NCBI RefSeq assembly: GCF_000422845.1
Contig: NZ_AUGV01000008.1
Coordinates: 124,001 to 188,000, forward strand
DNA length: 64,000 nucleotides
Direction of reading: 5' to 3'
Origin: Oceanobacter kriegii DSM 6294
GTDB lineage: Bacteria; Pseudomonadota; Gammaproteobacteria; Pseudomonadales; Oceanobacteraceae
Shown here: in pieces, positions 17,783-26,822 of the stretch
Layout of the letters: every line of letters starts with the position of its first letter
Position numbering within the stretch: the stretch's first letter is position 1
Notes under the pieces: generated by a model
Told to the model about the DNA's origin: nothing
Database searches by the model: none
What the model saw: only the letters and a program-made list of their open reading frames with translations
Made by a program: the position numbers and the translations under genes

Positions 17783-18490
17783 CTAACCGACCCGGCGGTG
17801 ATAAAGCTGTACCCGCTGATAAAAGTCGGTTTGTTGAATGTCTGGTTCGGTGGGGAAGTCGGCGCTGGCTAACAGCGAATAGTCGGCATGCTGAATGTCC
17901 CCGGCGCGGGACTCGGCCAGCCAAATGTCCTTGGCCTGACGTTGAAAGGCGTCCAGCAAGGCTTGATTACTGTCGTCGTACAGCAGGTCGGCGGCGGTGA
18001 TCAAATCCACCTCGCCCGCTTGTTGAAAGTCTTGCAGTAACTCCAGCTCGATACCGTTCAAGGCCGCATTGGCAGCACAAGCATGCAGAGCGATGGGGTC
18101 GAGATCGCAGGCAATCACTCGTCGGGCGCCCGCCAGTGCGGCGGCGATGGCGACAATGCCGGAGCCCGCGCCAATATCCATCACCGACTTGCCAGCGACA
18201 CGAGTCGGGTTATCCAGCAGATAGCGCGCCAGCGCCAGACCGCCGGGCCAACACACGCTCCAATAGGCCGGATCGTTGGCAATCGCCAGTTGTTCGGCCT
18301 CGCTGAAACGGCGGCTCAGGCAGTCGGGGGCCGCCAGCCACAGACGGATTTCCGGGCAGGCGCGGGAGTGTGTGACGGTCACATTGGCACCGGCAAACAG
18401 CTGAGCAAAGTGGTGTTGCAAGGTAGCCAAATGCTCGCCGGGGTTGCTGTCCTGCTGTGTGTCTGATGTGTGCTCAGCCTGATTGGTCAT
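17783..18490 (-). CDS. NNMT/ETFB-lysine-methyltransferase-like SAM methyltransferase
   Basis: A 235-residue class I methyltransferase. The SAM loop is VMDIGAGSGIVAIAAALAGA, the acidic end of strand 2 is RVIACDLDPIAL, and the post-II motif is DLITAADLLYD. The preceding CWPGGLALARYLLDNP is typical of the Methyltransf_16 group, which includes protein lysine and nicotinamide N-methyltransferases. The substrate cannot be assigned. It lies 5 bp downstream of the MBL-fold gene on the same strand, so the two are an operon. A second member of the same group is encoded at 25381-26112. Confidence 0.75.
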   Translation of the reverse strand: MTNQAEHTSDTQQDSNPGEHLATLQHHFAQLFAGANVTVTHSRACPEIRLWLAAPDCLSRRFSEAEQLAIANDPAYWSVCWPGGLALARYLLDNPTRVAGKSVMDIGAGSGIVAIAAALAGARRVIACDLDPIALHACAANAALNGIELELLQDFQQAGEVDLITAADLLYDDSNQALLDAFQRQAKDIWLAESRAGDIQHADYSLLASADFPTEPDIQQTDFYQRVQLYHRRVG

Positions 18491-18495
18491 TGCCT

Positions 18496-19236
18496 TCAGC
18501 CTGGAATATCGAAACGCTGTTGTGGCGAGGCTACCTGATAGCCGGCGTCACGCAGGGCGTCGCCAGCTTGCTGGTTGGCGTAGTGGTACAGCACCAGTCG
18601 CTGACGCAAGGCGGGTGGGTATTCCCGTTGCAGGTCGTCGAGGCCGGTATGGGACGGGTTGGCCATCAGGCCGCAGTCATGAAACACCACCTCGTTGCCA
18701 GTCAGGCAATGATTCAACACCTCCGGGATGGGTCGAGTGTCGCCACTATAAAAGAAGCGGCCGGGCAAATGCAGGCTCCAGGCCGAGCCGGGCGCATGAT
18801 GGCGGGCAGCATAGAGCGAGAAATTCAAACCTGCCCAATGAAAGCTGTCGGTCACCGGAATCAACTGGAAGGACTGCCAGAAGTTGTGGTCACCCTCCGC
18901 CATGCTGCCGGGGTAGGTCGCCAGTCGCTGGTGCAGGGTCGCAATGATTTCCAGCGGCACAAAGATCGGAATGGGAACCTGATTTTGCAGTCTGGCGCGC
19001 ACCGTCAGAATTTCCAGATCGGCAATGTGATCCATGTGAGCGTGGGTCATGAAGATGGCGTGGGGCAGTTTGCCATGGGCCTGTTGATAACTGGCCAGCG
19101 TTCCCGGGCCACAGTCGATCAGCAGCGCCGCGTCGCCATCGATTTCCAGCGTCGCCGCCGCACTGCCAAGAGCCAGATGGCCACCGCTGCCAGTGCCATG
19201 AAAGTACAGGGATAGTCGGGAGGCGTTTAATGTCAT
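18496..19236 (-). CDS. MBL-fold metallo-hydrolase
   Basis: 246 residues from the ATG at 19236. The longer frame up to 19506 is antisense to msrA and carries no family match; GAGCAGG precedes the chosen ATG. Metallo-beta-lactamase motifs: the metal ligands in FMTHAHMDHIADLEIL, the downstream aspartate in FYSGDTRPIPEVL, and a late histidine in VLYHYANQQAG. The sequence resembles the ribonuclease Z / cyclic phosphodiesterase branch, but the substrate is unknown. It forms an operon with the following methyltransferase. Confidence 0.8.
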   Translation of the reverse strand: MTLNASRLSLYFHGTGSGGHLALGSAAATLEIDGDAALLIDCGPGTLASYQQAHGKLPHAIFMTHAHMDHIADLEILTVRARLQNQVPIPIFVPLEIIATLHQRLATYPGSMAEGDHNFWQSFQLIPVTDSFHWAGLNFSLYAARHHAPGSAWSLHLPGRFFYSGDTRPIPEVLNHCLTGNEVVFHDCGLMANPSHTGLDDLQREYPPALRQRLVLYHYANQQAGDALRDAGYQVASPQQRFDIPG

Positions 19237-19297
19237 AACCTGCTCATAATGAATCCGTGATCCCTCACTATACCCGACCCGGCAGGAGAACCCGACC

Positions 19298-19936
19298 ATG
19301 TGGCGTCCCAAGTTAATGGCCATCCCATCCGCTGACGAAGCCTTGCCTGGCCGCAGCGAACCGCTGCAAACGTCGACGCACCACTTTGTATCGGGACATC
19401 GTATTGCCGGAGCTTGCCCCAGTGGCATGCGCGAACTGACGGTGGGGATGGGCTGTTTCTGGGGTGCCGAACGGGCCTTCTGGAATCTGGATGGCGTGTA
19501 TTCCACCTCGGTTGGCTATGGCGCTGGCCATACCCCCAACCCGACATACGATGAAGTGTGCACCGGCATGACCGGCCACAATGAGCTGGTTCGGATCTGG
19601 TATGACCCGCGTCAGGTATCGCTGGAAGCTTTGTTGGGCGTTTTCTGGGAGCGTCATGATCCGACTCAGGGCATGCGTCAGGGCAATGATATTGGTACCC
19701 AGTATCGCAGTGGTATCTACCTGTCGGACGAGCAGGAACTGGACGCGGTGATGGCCAGCAAAGCGGCCTACCAGCGGGCACTGACCGCGGCCGGACAGCC
19801 CGACATTACCACCGAAATTCTCACCGGCATCACCTACTACATGGCCGAGTCTTATCATCAGCAATATTTGGCCAAGAACCCCAACGGTTATTGCGGCCTG
19901 GGTGGTTGTGGCATCCGTTTTCCGGCTCAGGATTAA
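19298..19936 (+). CDS. msrA: peptide-methionine (S)-S-oxide reductase
   Basis: A 212-residue MsrA with the catalytic motif [20 protein letters not shown], followed by [20 protein letters not shown] and [10 protein letters not shown]. The C-terminal YCGLGGCG supplies possible resolving cysteines. It reduces methionine-S-sulfoxide in proteins, repairing oxidative damage. The length and the ~40-residue N-terminal extension match the long form found in E. coli. The start at 19298 has AGGAGA at good spacing. It is divergent from the MBL-fold gene, with about 60 bp between them. Confidence 0.95.
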   Translation: MWRPKLMAIPSADEALPGRSEPLQTSTHHFVSGHRIAGACPSGMRELTVGMGCFWGAERAFWNLDGVYSTSVGYGAGHTPNPTYDEVCTGMTGHNELVRIWYDPRQVSLEALLGVFWERHDPTQGMRQGNDIGTQYRSGIYLSDEQELDAVMASKAAYQRALTAAGQPDITTEILTGITYYMAESYHQQYLAKNPNGYCGLGGCGIRFPAQD

Positions 19937-20042
19937 CAGGCGGGGCTGGGATTGCTCTATAAAACAGGTGATTTATTGACCGGATTGACAGTAAGACGCT
20001 TGTAAAATTTCGATGATAGACTGATCGATTAAACAGAAAAGG

Positions 20043-20786
20043 ATGACCAGATTGAGAGCGTTAGCGGTATTCCAGTTGAAGGGTGGGGTTGGTAAAACCA
20101 CCACTGCCGTCAACCTTGCAGCCATGGCCGCCAGAAGCTCTGTTCGTACCCTGGTTTGGGATCTTGACCCTCAAGGCGCAGCCACCTGGTTGCTGGGTGT
20201 GGAGTCGGATCGTAAACAGGACAAGGTCTGGAGCGAAGGAAAGCCAATAGGACGATTTATTCATAAAACGCCCTACGACAAACTCGACGTTTTGGCAGCG
20301 GATATCTCGCTGCGCAAGTTTCATCAAAGCGTCGCCGACAAGAAAACCGCGCGGGATTCTGCCGCCAGTGCCATTGATCGGCTGGGCGAGGATTACGAGC
20401 TGGTGATCTTTGATTGCCCGCCCATTCTCAGCCCCCAGATAGAAGGCATTTTGCAGGCTTGCGATCGCATACTGGTGCCCATTGAGCCGTCGGTGTTGTC
20501 GATTCGTGCCTACGAGCAAAGCAAGGAGCATCTGGACTGGGTGAAGAAAAAGCAGTGGTTGCCATTTGTTACCCAGATCGATCGCCGTAAAGCGGCCCAT
20601 GTGCAATGGGCCAAAGAACAAGCGCCAAAACTGGACGAGCTGCTGCCGATTTATATTGGCCACTCAGCCAGTGCCGAGCGCATGCTGGAGATGCAGGCTC
20701 CGATTGTGGAATGTTTGCCGCACGTACCGTTTGCGAAAAACTACAGCGCGCTTTGGGAGGCGGTAAAAGACCACTTGAAGCTATGA
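20043..20786 (+). CDS. orphan ParA-family ATPase
   Basis: About 244-247 residues. A deviant Walker A, FQLKGGVGKTTTAVNLA, is followed by the A' motif LVWDLDPQGAATWLL and Walker B YELVIFDCPPILS, all of ParA/MinD type. The ATG at 20043 touches its Shine-Dalgarno sequence (AAAGG). The in-frame TTG at 20052 has correct spacing and would give MRALAVFQLKGG, so it may be the true start. No parB, parS-like repeat or chemotaxis or carboxysome cargo gene is adjacent, so this is a solitary ParA that probably positions an unknown cargo. It is convergent with the small gene at 20820. Confidence 0.85.
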   Translation: MTRLRALAVFQLKGGVGKTTTAVNLAAMAARSSVRTLVWDLDPQGAATWLLGVESDRKQDKVWSEGKPIGRFIHKTPYDKLDVLAADISLRKFHQSVADKKTARDSAASAIDRLGEDYELVIFDCPPILSPQIEGILQACDRILVPIEPSVLSIRAYEQSKEHLDWVKKKQWLPFVTQIDRRKAAHVQWAKEQAPKLDELLPIYIGHSASAERMLEMQAPIVECLPHVPFAKNYSALWEAVKDHLKL

Positions 20787-20819
20787 CCTGAAACACGTGC
20801 CGGGTTATTCACAGGATCA

Positions 20820-21185
20820 TTAAGTGCCCGGCACGGTTTGGCGGGAATTCGGATAGGCAACGTAGGAAGCCCAGGCGATGGCGGTTGCATAAGCCAGGTT
20901 GGTGGTCAGCTCGGTGTCCGGGTCGACCAGAAACTGGCGCTGCGATGCCAGTCCACGAATCAGGCTGGCACGGTCCGGGTCGTAGGCCAGATGCTGATCC
21001 CACACCACCCGGTGCATGGCACTGTCGATGGGGTACAACGGGCACACGTTGTCGTCGGTGTGCTGCTGTTGTCGCATTTGTGCGAGGGCCATCAGAAAGT
21101 TTTCGACGCCAACGGATTCTGAATCCAGATACTTCAAGGTTGGGCGAATGATGGTGTCTCTCAGCTCTTGAGGTGTGAGTTTCAT
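20820..21185 (-). CDS. hypothetical protein, possibly phage-related
   Basis: 121 residues from the ATG at 21185, which is preceded by GGAGGT (minus strand). It begins MKLTPQELRDTIIRPTLKYL and contains YPIDSAMHRVVWDQHLAYDP, IRGLASQRQFL and TNLAYATAIAWA. From memory, this order resembles a phage-associated protein family in which an EPATH-type segment is followed by RGLASQ and NLAYATAIAR, but that cannot be confirmed here. The central segment, where that family has a Glu-Ser pair, reads instead AQMRQQQHTDDNV. No function is assigned. Confidence 0.6.
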   Translation of the reverse strand: MKLTPQELRDTIIRPTLKYLDSESVGVENFLMALAQMRQQQHTDDNVCPLYPIDSAMHRVVWDQHLAYDPDRASLIRGLASQRQFLVDPDTELTTNLAYATAIAWASYVAYPNSRQTVPGT

Positions 21186-21606
21186 CACATACCTCCTGTA
21201 ATCATCGTGTTGATAGGAATAGCACACTGGCAGCAAATGACTAGTTTTTTCTGTTAATACCCAGAGGCTCCCTGAGCCATTCCTAATCCTGATACTAGTC
21301 GATTCTTACCTTGCCATGGATGTTCCCTGCGTGCTCCTGCTCCCTTGGTCTTAGCTAGCAATGGCTTTGCCAAATCCGCATTTTGTCGGTTTTGGCAAAC
21401 TGCAGTGGCCAATCTCAGACAATTAAAGCTCTTTTCTGAGCTTTTATTGATTGATGACAGTATTCGGTTCGAATATGACCAAATAAGCCACCAATAAATT
21501 GACGCCTGAAATCCGTTATCGGCGACAAGCCTTGCCGCTGGCGGTCAGAATAGAGCACGTTGATGGCCATTTTTTATAACCCAATGCACTGTAAGCGAGT
21601 TGCGAA
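21186..21606. other. intergenic region with one imperfect hairpin
   Basis: 421 bp without a gene. The arms caattaaagctc (21420-21431) and gagcttttattg (21438-21449) form a stem with few mismatches around tttttct-like loop bases, and could end or attenuate transcription. GGCTCCCTGAGCC near 21268 is a small palindrome. No convincing promoter or RNA gene is seen. Confidence 0.4.
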
Positions 21607-22422
21607 ATGAAGAAAAAATCCAAGGCAGTGCTGGAATCCGCTGGCTGGATCGATTCGCACTGCCATTTTGACTTCCCGGACTTTGACCTAGACCGCGATC
21701 AGGAGTGGCAACTGGCTCAGCAACAGGGCATTTGCGGCTTAATCATTCCCGGAATTAGCCGCCAGCAAGGGCAGGGTTTGGCCGCTCTGTGTCAGCCGCG
21801 GCCCTGGCTATATGCCTTGGGATTACACCCGTATTTTCTGTCGCAGCACCAGCAAACCGATCTCGACTGGTTGGATGCGGCGCTCCATCAAGCTCGCGGC
21901 AGCGATGACGGGCTGGTGGCGGTGGGGGAGTTTGGGCTGGATTTTCGCAAGCACACCAGCGATGCCGAACGGCGTGCGCAGTTAGAGCTGTTCGATGCAC
22001 AACTGCAGCTGGCCAAACAGCACCGCTTGCCGGTGATTCTGCACGGCGTGGGAGCCCATGATCAGATTGCCGCGGCGATTCGACGTACAGGCTTTGCCCA
22101 TGGTGGGGTGGTGCATGCGTTCAATGGCAGTGAACAGCAAGCCCGGCGCTATCTGGATTTGGGGTTCAAACTGGGGCTGGGCGGTTTGTATCTGTCTGAT
22201 CGAGCACTCAAGTTACAGCGTACGGTGGATGCGTTGCCTGTCGACAGTTGGCTACTGGAAACCGACGCGCCCGATATGACGCCACGGATGTGGCCGCAGC
22301 GGCGCAATTCACCCAGGCTGATTCCTCTACTGGCCGACCATCTGGCGCAGGCGAAAGGTATCTCTACCGCCGAACTGCAATCCCTACAACGGGATTCGCT
22401 GACTTCGCTATTGATACTTTGA
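21607..22422 (+). CDS. TatD-family metal-dependent hydrolase
   Basis: A 271-residue TatD/YjjV-like protein with the family's metal ligands in order: WIDSHCHFDFPDFD near the N-terminus, VAVGEFGLDFRKH in the middle, LPVILHGVGAHDQ and GGVVHAFNGS, and SWLLETDAPDMTP near the C-terminus. TatD-type proteins are Mg-dependent 3'-5' DNA exonucleases or related amidohydrolases. The sequence is closest in style to YjjV, with an APDM rather than a SPF ending. It stands alone, with about 250 bp before the next gene and nothing notable there. Confidence 0.88.
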   Translation: MKKKSKAVLESAGWIDSHCHFDFPDFDLDRDQEWQLAQQQGICGLIIPGISRQQGQGLAALCQPRPWLYALGLHPYFLSQHQQTDLDWLDAALHQARGSDDGLVAVGEFGLDFRKHTSDAERRAQLELFDAQLQLAKQHRLPVILHGVGAHDQIAAAIRRTGFAHGGVVHAFNGSEQQARRYLDLGFKLGLGGLYLSDRALKLQRTVDALPVDSWLLETDAPDMTPRMWPQRRNSPRLIPLLADHLAQAKGISTAELQSLQRDSLTSLLIL

Positions 22423-22671
22423 TGCAAAAAGATTGTTTTTTCTGGCAGTTTTTCGGTAGTTTCGGCCTCTTTTATGTACTGATCACTCGAAAGTATGAGT
22501 TGGCTCCATCGGTTCGATCAGCCTCAGGATTGAGTTGTTATCTTTGTGTAACATCAAATTGATTGGGGTTGAGGCTCTGTTTAATCTCGTTGTTCTGATA
22601 ACAACAATAACAAGCACGGCAGCCACTCTCTTGCGAGGGATGCGAGACCGGGCACCAGAGTAGGCTGAACC

Positions 22672-24090
22672 ATGAGAACACTCCCAAACCATCGTCATGG
22701 CCGAATATCGCGGCCTGCTTCCCGCGCCACGTTGGCGTCATTCGTGACTGCGCCGATATTCGCAACGGCGGCCCTGTGGCTGTCGCTGGTGGCCCCATCG
22801 CAGGCGCAAATCGCTGACATTGACCGCTTGCAGCAAGACCTGACCCCGGTTGGCGCTGAACGAGCCGGTAACGGCAGTGATATCCCTGCCTGGAATGGCG
22901 GTCTGGCGGAAGACAGTGGCCCTTGGCCAACGCCGTATCATCCCGATCCGTTCGCCAACGAAACGCCAGTGCTGCTGATTAATTCAGGCAACATGGCTGA
23001 CCACCTTGAGCGTTTGACGGCGGGGCAGCAAAAAATGCTGCAGCGATTCCCGGACTACCAGATGCAGGTGTATCCGTCGCACCGAACGGCGTCTTATCCA
23101 CAATACGTTTACGACGCCATTGCCACCAATGCGCAGCGTGCCACGCTGCTGGAATATGGCTCGGGGGTATCCGGGGCGACCATGAGTTCGCCGTTTCCGA
23201 TTCCGGAAAATGGCCTTGAAGTTCTGTGGAACCACACCCTGCGCTTTCGTGGCCACACCGTCTCTTACGAAGCCGCCAGCTCGCTGATTACCGAAAACGG
23301 TGGCCGCATGGATACCGTGCGGGAATACAACTACTTCTTTAAATACAGCCAGCCTGGCCTCGAGCCGCAAGACCTGGACAACAAGGTGTTCTTGCTGACG
23401 CGGGAGACCATTTCGCCGTCCCATCAGGCAGGCTCATTGACCTTGGTGCACGAAACGCTGGATCAGGTGCGTTCGCCGCGTAAGTCGTGGATTTACACCG
23501 CCGGTTCCCGCCGCTTGCGTCGAACGCCGGATTTGGCCTACGACACCCCGGACCCCAACACCCAGTCGCTGCGTACCATTGATCAGGTCGATATGTTCAA
23601 CGGCGCGCCGGACTATTACGACTGGACCCTGATCGGCAAACAGGAAGTCTATATTCCTTACAACGCTTATCGGGTGCATCAGGGCGACCTGACACTGGAC
23701 CAGATTCTGGGCGAGCATCACGTTAACTCGTCGTTGTTGCGCTACGAGCCGCACCGGGTGTGGGTGATCGAAGCCAACTTGCGGGTGGGCTTCAACCACA
23801 AGTACACCAAGCGCCGCTACTATCTGGATGAAGACTCCTGGTCGATTGTGTACGCCGAAGAATACGACCGCCACGGCGAGCTGGTGCAGGTAACCGAAGG
23901 CCATCTGATTAACTATTATGATCAGCAAATGGTGTTCACCACTCTTGAGGTAACCTATGACTTCCCGTCGCGCCGTTACTACGTTGAAGGCATGGATAAC
24001 GAACGCGGTGAGACCTTCCGCTTCTTTGATACCGGACTGGGTGAGAAAGACTTTTCGACCAGTGCGGTACGCCGCAAAGCGCGTCGTTGA
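22672..24090 (+). CDS. DUF1329 protein, exported
   Basis: A 472-residue protein with a signal sequence ending near APSQAQ. The mature part starts IADIDRLQQDLTPVGAERAG and continues with the DUF1329 (PF07044) hallmarks IPAWNGGL, SGNMADHLERLTAGQQKMLQ, KSWIYTAGSRRLRRTPDLAY and GAPDYYDWTLIGKQEVYIPY. The fold is related to LolA/LolB-like outer-membrane lipoprotein-sorting proteins, so it probably handles a lipid or hydrophobic ligand in the periplasm. DUF1329 genes often accompany RND lipid exporters or DUF1302 genes, but neither is adjacent here. A GC-rich hairpin lies downstream. Confidence 0.85.
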   Translation: MRTLPNHRHGRISRPASRATLASFVTAPIFATAALWLSLVAPSQAQIADIDRLQQDLTPVGAERAGNGSDIPAWNGGLAEDSGPWPTPYHPDPFANETPVLLINSGNMADHLERLTAGQQKMLQRFPDYQMQVYPSHRTASYPQYVYDAIATNAQRATLLEYGSGVSGATMSSPFPIPENGLEVLWNHTLRFRGHTVSYEAASSLITENGGRMDTVREYNYFFKYSQPGLEPQDLDNKVFLLTRETISPSHQAGSLTLVHETLDQVRSPRKSWIYTAGSRRLRRTPDLAYDTPDPNTQSLRTIDQVDMFNGAPDYYDWTLIGKQEVYIPYNAYRVHQGDLTLDQILGEHHVNSSLLRYEPHRVWVIEANLRVGFNHKYTKRRYYLDEDSWSIVYAEEYDRHGELVQVTEGHLINYYDQQMVFTTLEVTYDFPSRRYYVEGMDNERGETFRFFDTGLGEKDFSTSAVRRKARR

Positions 24091-24161
24091 TCTGTCGTTT
24101 GGTCAGAAACAGGCAACAGATCGCCAGAAAAAAGCTGAGCTTGCCTGACCACTGACAAGCC

Positions 24162-24193
24162 CACAACAGGCCGCTACACTGCGGCCTGTTGTG
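24162..24193 (+). terminator. probable terminator hairpin after the DUF1329 gene
   Basis: A perfect 13-base stem, cacaacaggccgc / gcggcctgttgtg, encloses the 6-base loop tacact. Only two T's follow, so it may be weak or act as an mRNA 3' stabiliser. Confidence 0.6.
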
Positions 24194-24214
24194 TTAATGG
24201 CGAATGATGGCTGA

Positions 24215-25384
24215 ATGGTTGTGCGGTTACTGTCTCTACTGAAAAATCGATACCGGGCCAGCCAGTCTGTGGCGAACGTCAGTCTGTGGCGAAGTGCTAT
24301 GGTTTGTGCTGCGTTTTGCTCTGCGGTTTGTATTAGCGCCCTGTGGACAAACGCGGCGGTAGCCAATAACAACGGCCCCGAGTTGCCGGAAAACTTCGCC
24401 GAACTGTCGAGCGATGTGCAGTCGGTCATTCTGGAATTCATGTTCTTCCCGGAACAAGCCAACCGCATGTGGGGCGACGACCTCGCGGTTTCCAGCGTGT
24501 ACTCGCTGGTGAAATACCTCGACGATTACCACACTCAGGTACAAATCAATTTCGACCGCGGTAACATCCGGGTAGAAACCCGTGCCAGCCAAACCCCACT
24601 GCAAACCCTCAAACACGCCATCGAAGCCACCTTGCTGACCCCGGCCGATCCTAATGCGGTCGACCTGTTTACGGCAGCGGATTTTGGCCTGACGGGCAAA
24701 CCTTTTCTGGCAGGCAAGGTGACCGACCACGAGGGCAAGGCGATTGAATTCCCCTGGCGAGCCAAACGCTATGCTGAGTATCTGGTGCGTCATCAACTGC
24801 ATCGTTCCGGCAATCGCTACTGGGTCGACTTCAACATGGTGCAGCAATTCAAGCGCATCAGTGCGCGCCAATACAGCGACCTGATCAACCGGGCGGCCAA
24901 CAAGTACCGGGTTGAACCAACCTTGATTCTGGCGGTGATTGAAACCGAAAGCAGCTTTAACCCCTTTGCGGTGTCCCCGGTGGGAGCGTTCGGCTTGATG
25001 CAGGTAATGCGTAATACGGCGGGCCGCGATGTGTATGAAAAAGTGTACCAGCGCGCCGGTAAACCGAGCCGCGATGAACTGTTCCGACCGGCCAATAACA
25101 TCGACATTGGCACCGCTTACCTGTCGATTCTGCGGGATCGCTATTTGCGCGATGTTCGAGACCCGCTGACGCGACTCTACTGTGTGATTGCTTCCTACAA
25201 TGGTGGTGCTGGCAACCTGTTCAAAACGTTCGACAGCAATCGTAAACGGGCCCTGCAACGCATTAATGCCTTGTCAGCCGAGCAGGTGTACCGCCGCATT
25301 GTGTCGTCGCACCCGAGTCAGGAATCCCGCAATTATCTGAAAAAGGTACACGCCGCCAAACAGCGTTACGAGGCGGGGTTATGA
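24215..25384 (+). CDS. MltC-like lytic murein transglycosylase (DUF3393 + SLT)
   Basis: 389 residues. A hydrophobic export signal at about residues 28-50 (ending TNAAVA) has no lipobox cysteine, unlike classical MltC, which is a lipoprotein. Next comes a DUF3393-type domain (to about residue 225), then an SLT domain with catalytic Glu in LILAVIETESSFNPFAVSPV, followed by GAFGLMQVM, NIDIGTAYLSIL and VIASYNGGAGNLFKTF. It cleaves peptidoglycan glycan strands to 1,6-anhydro products in the periplasm. It overlaps the next gene by 4 bp (ATGA). Confidence 0.88.
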   Translation: MVVRLLSLLKNRYRASQSVANVSLWRSAMVCAAFCSAVCISALWTNAAVANNNGPELPENFAELSSDVQSVILEFMFFPEQANRMWGDDLAVSSVYSLVKYLDDYHTQVQINFDRGNIRVETRASQTPLQTLKHAIEATLLTPADPNAVDLFTAADFGLTGKPFLAGKVTDHEGKAIEFPWRAKRYAEYLVRHQLHRSGNRYWVDFNMVQQFKRISARQYSDLINRAANKYRVEPTLILAVIETESSFNPFAVSPVGAFGLMQVMRNTAGRDVYEKVYQRAGKPSRDELFRPANNIDIGTAYLSILRDRYLRDVRDPLTRLYCVIASYNGGAGNLFKTFDSNRKRALQRINALSAEQVYRRIVSSHPSQESRNYLKKVHAAKQRYEAGL

Positions 25385-26112
25385 GTCTGCAGCGGCTGCA
25401 AGGTCATTTGAGCCACAACCCCGGCTGGCATCACGCCGAATTGGCAATCACCCTGCTGCAGCCTGAGCAGCTGCGGTTGGCACTGTTGCAAGTGGACGAC
25501 CAGCAATGCTTTGCCGCTGACCAGATTGCCGATATCTGGCAACGGCTGCCGTTCTGGGCGTTTGCCTGGGCTGGTGGTCGGGCCATGAGCCAATGGCTGG
25601 CGGCCAATCCACAGCCGGTACAGGGCAAGCAGGTGCTGGACTTCGGCTGCGGCTCTGGCATGGCTGCGGTGCAGGCGTTAAAAGCAGGGGCTGAACGCGT
25701 TTGGGTGATGGATATTGATCCTCATGCGCTGGAGGCGGCGCAATACAATGCGCAATTGAACGGCGTCACGATCGATGTGTGGCAGCAGGACAGCTTTCCT
25801 CCGGCGGATGTGTTTCTGGCGGGGGATATTCTTTACGACCCCGGTTGTCGCCCGCTGCTGCGGCAGCTGTTGGACGCCATTCCCGCGGGGTATCTGGCAG
25901 AGCCCACTGAAGCCTTACGGCTTTATGCGGGAGCGTCGCCAGAGAACGGTGGTCAGAAGGCGGCTTTTAATAATGCGACGTTTAACAATGACGTTGCCGC
26001 AGTAATCCGGCATATTGCCTCTTTTGACAGTTCGACCCTACCGGTTATCGGCGATTTTGACGAGCACGTCGGGATCGACATTGTCGGCGTCGAACCGGGC
26101 GCTGCAGAGTGA
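25381..26112 (+). CDS. NNMT/ETFB-lysine-methyltransferase-like SAM methyltransferase
   Basis: A 243-residue class I methyltransferase: FWAFAWAGGRAMSQWLAANP precedes the SAM loop VLDFGCGSGMAAVQALKAGA, then RVWVMDIDPHALEAAQYNA and the active-site strand DVFLAGDILYD. This is the same Methyltransf_16-like arrangement as the protein at 17783-18490, but with low overall identity, so the two are distant paralogues. The start overlaps the mltC-like stop, so it is translationally coupled to a peptidoglycan enzyme, although a cytosolic substrate is expected. The substrate is unknown. Confidence 0.75.
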   Translation: MSLQRLQGHLSHNPGWHHAELAITLLQPEQLRLALLQVDDQQCFAADQIADIWQRLPFWAFAWAGGRAMSQWLAANPQPVQGKQVLDFGCGSGMAAVQALKAGAERVWVMDIDPHALEAAQYNAQLNGVTIDVWQQDSFPPADVFLAGDILYDPGCRPLLRQLLDAIPAGYLAEPTEALRLYAGASPENGGQKAAFNNATFNNDVAAVIRHIASFDSSTLPVIGDFDEHVGIDIVGVEPGAAE

Positions 26113-26185
26113 ATCAAAGGCGTTGATATTGAACAGACATCCTGGTCTGCCCGCTCAGGCCAGCTTAACCTCATGGAGACAGAAT

Positions 26186-26722
26186 ATGCGCGCTATCCTG
26201 GCAATGGCAGCCTTGCTGACCACTACGTCGGCCATGGCACTGACCCAGCAAGAACTGGACAACTGGATTGAGGTAATGCCTCACGTCAACCAGTGGATGG
26301 ATGAGCACGATGATGCCATGCCTGAAGAGCAGCCGTCGCCGCAAGCCAGTATGGAAGAGGTGTTTGCCCAGGGCATTCAGAACCTCAAGGACGCCAACCT
26401 GTACGATGATTTTGGCGGCGTTGTAGCGCAGTCCGGTTTTTCATCCGTGGAAGCCTGGAGCGAGGCGACTGCTGATATCTCATTGGCCATGATGGCGATT
26501 CAGGTGCGCGGAGAAGGTGGCATTCGTGCCCAGCTGGAAAAGCAACTGGCGCAGCTGCAACAAATGCGTGAAACCAGCTCCATGTCGGACGAGCGTATCG
26601 ATTCCATGGAATCCATGCTGCAAGCCAGCCTGAAAATGATTCAGCAAGCCGATGAGGTAGACGACGCCACCATCGAACTGGTGAAAAGCCGTCAGAACAC
26701 ACTGGAAAAACTGATGCAGTAA
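26186..26722 (+). CDS. hypothetical exported helical protein
   Basis: 178 residues from the ATG at 26186; the frame is open further upstream but the signal peptide MRAILAMAALLTTTSAMA starts here. The mature protein is acidic and mostly alpha-helical, with a predicted coiled coil near the end (IRAQLEKQLAQLQQMRETSS onward). It has no cysteine and no recognised domain. It is the last gene before a strong terminator and lies 73 bp after the methyltransferase, so it may belong to the same transcript as the mltC-like gene. Function is unknown. Confidence 0.75.
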   Translation: MRAILAMAALLTTTSAMALTQQELDNWIEVMPHVNQWMDEHDDAMPEEQPSPQASMEEVFAQGIQNLKDANLYDDFGGVVAQSGFSSVEAWSEATADISLAMMAIQVRGEGGIRAQLEKQLAQLQQMRETSSMSDERIDSMESMLQASLKMIQQADEVDDATIELVKSRQNTLEKLMQ

Positions 26723-26745
26723 TCTGATGCATCTGTGTGACAACC

Positions 26746-26782
26746 AAAAACGGCGCGCTGTGATATATAGCGCGCCGTTTTT
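26746..26782. terminator. bidirectional Rho-independent terminator
   Basis: The 14-base stem aaaaacggcgcgct / agcgcgccgttttt encloses a 9-base loop. A's on the left and T's on the right let it serve both the gene ending at 26722 and the convergent AraC gene. Confidence 0.93.
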
Positions 26783-26822
26783 ATTTGAGCCTGAATAAAC
26801 GCAGGCTCACATAAAGGCAGGT

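Noticed and set aside
17744-17783. gcatctt..aagatgc inverted repeat between convergent phoD-like and methyltransferase genes
   Set aside because: Only seven paired bases with a long loop and no clear T-run; too weak to call a terminator.
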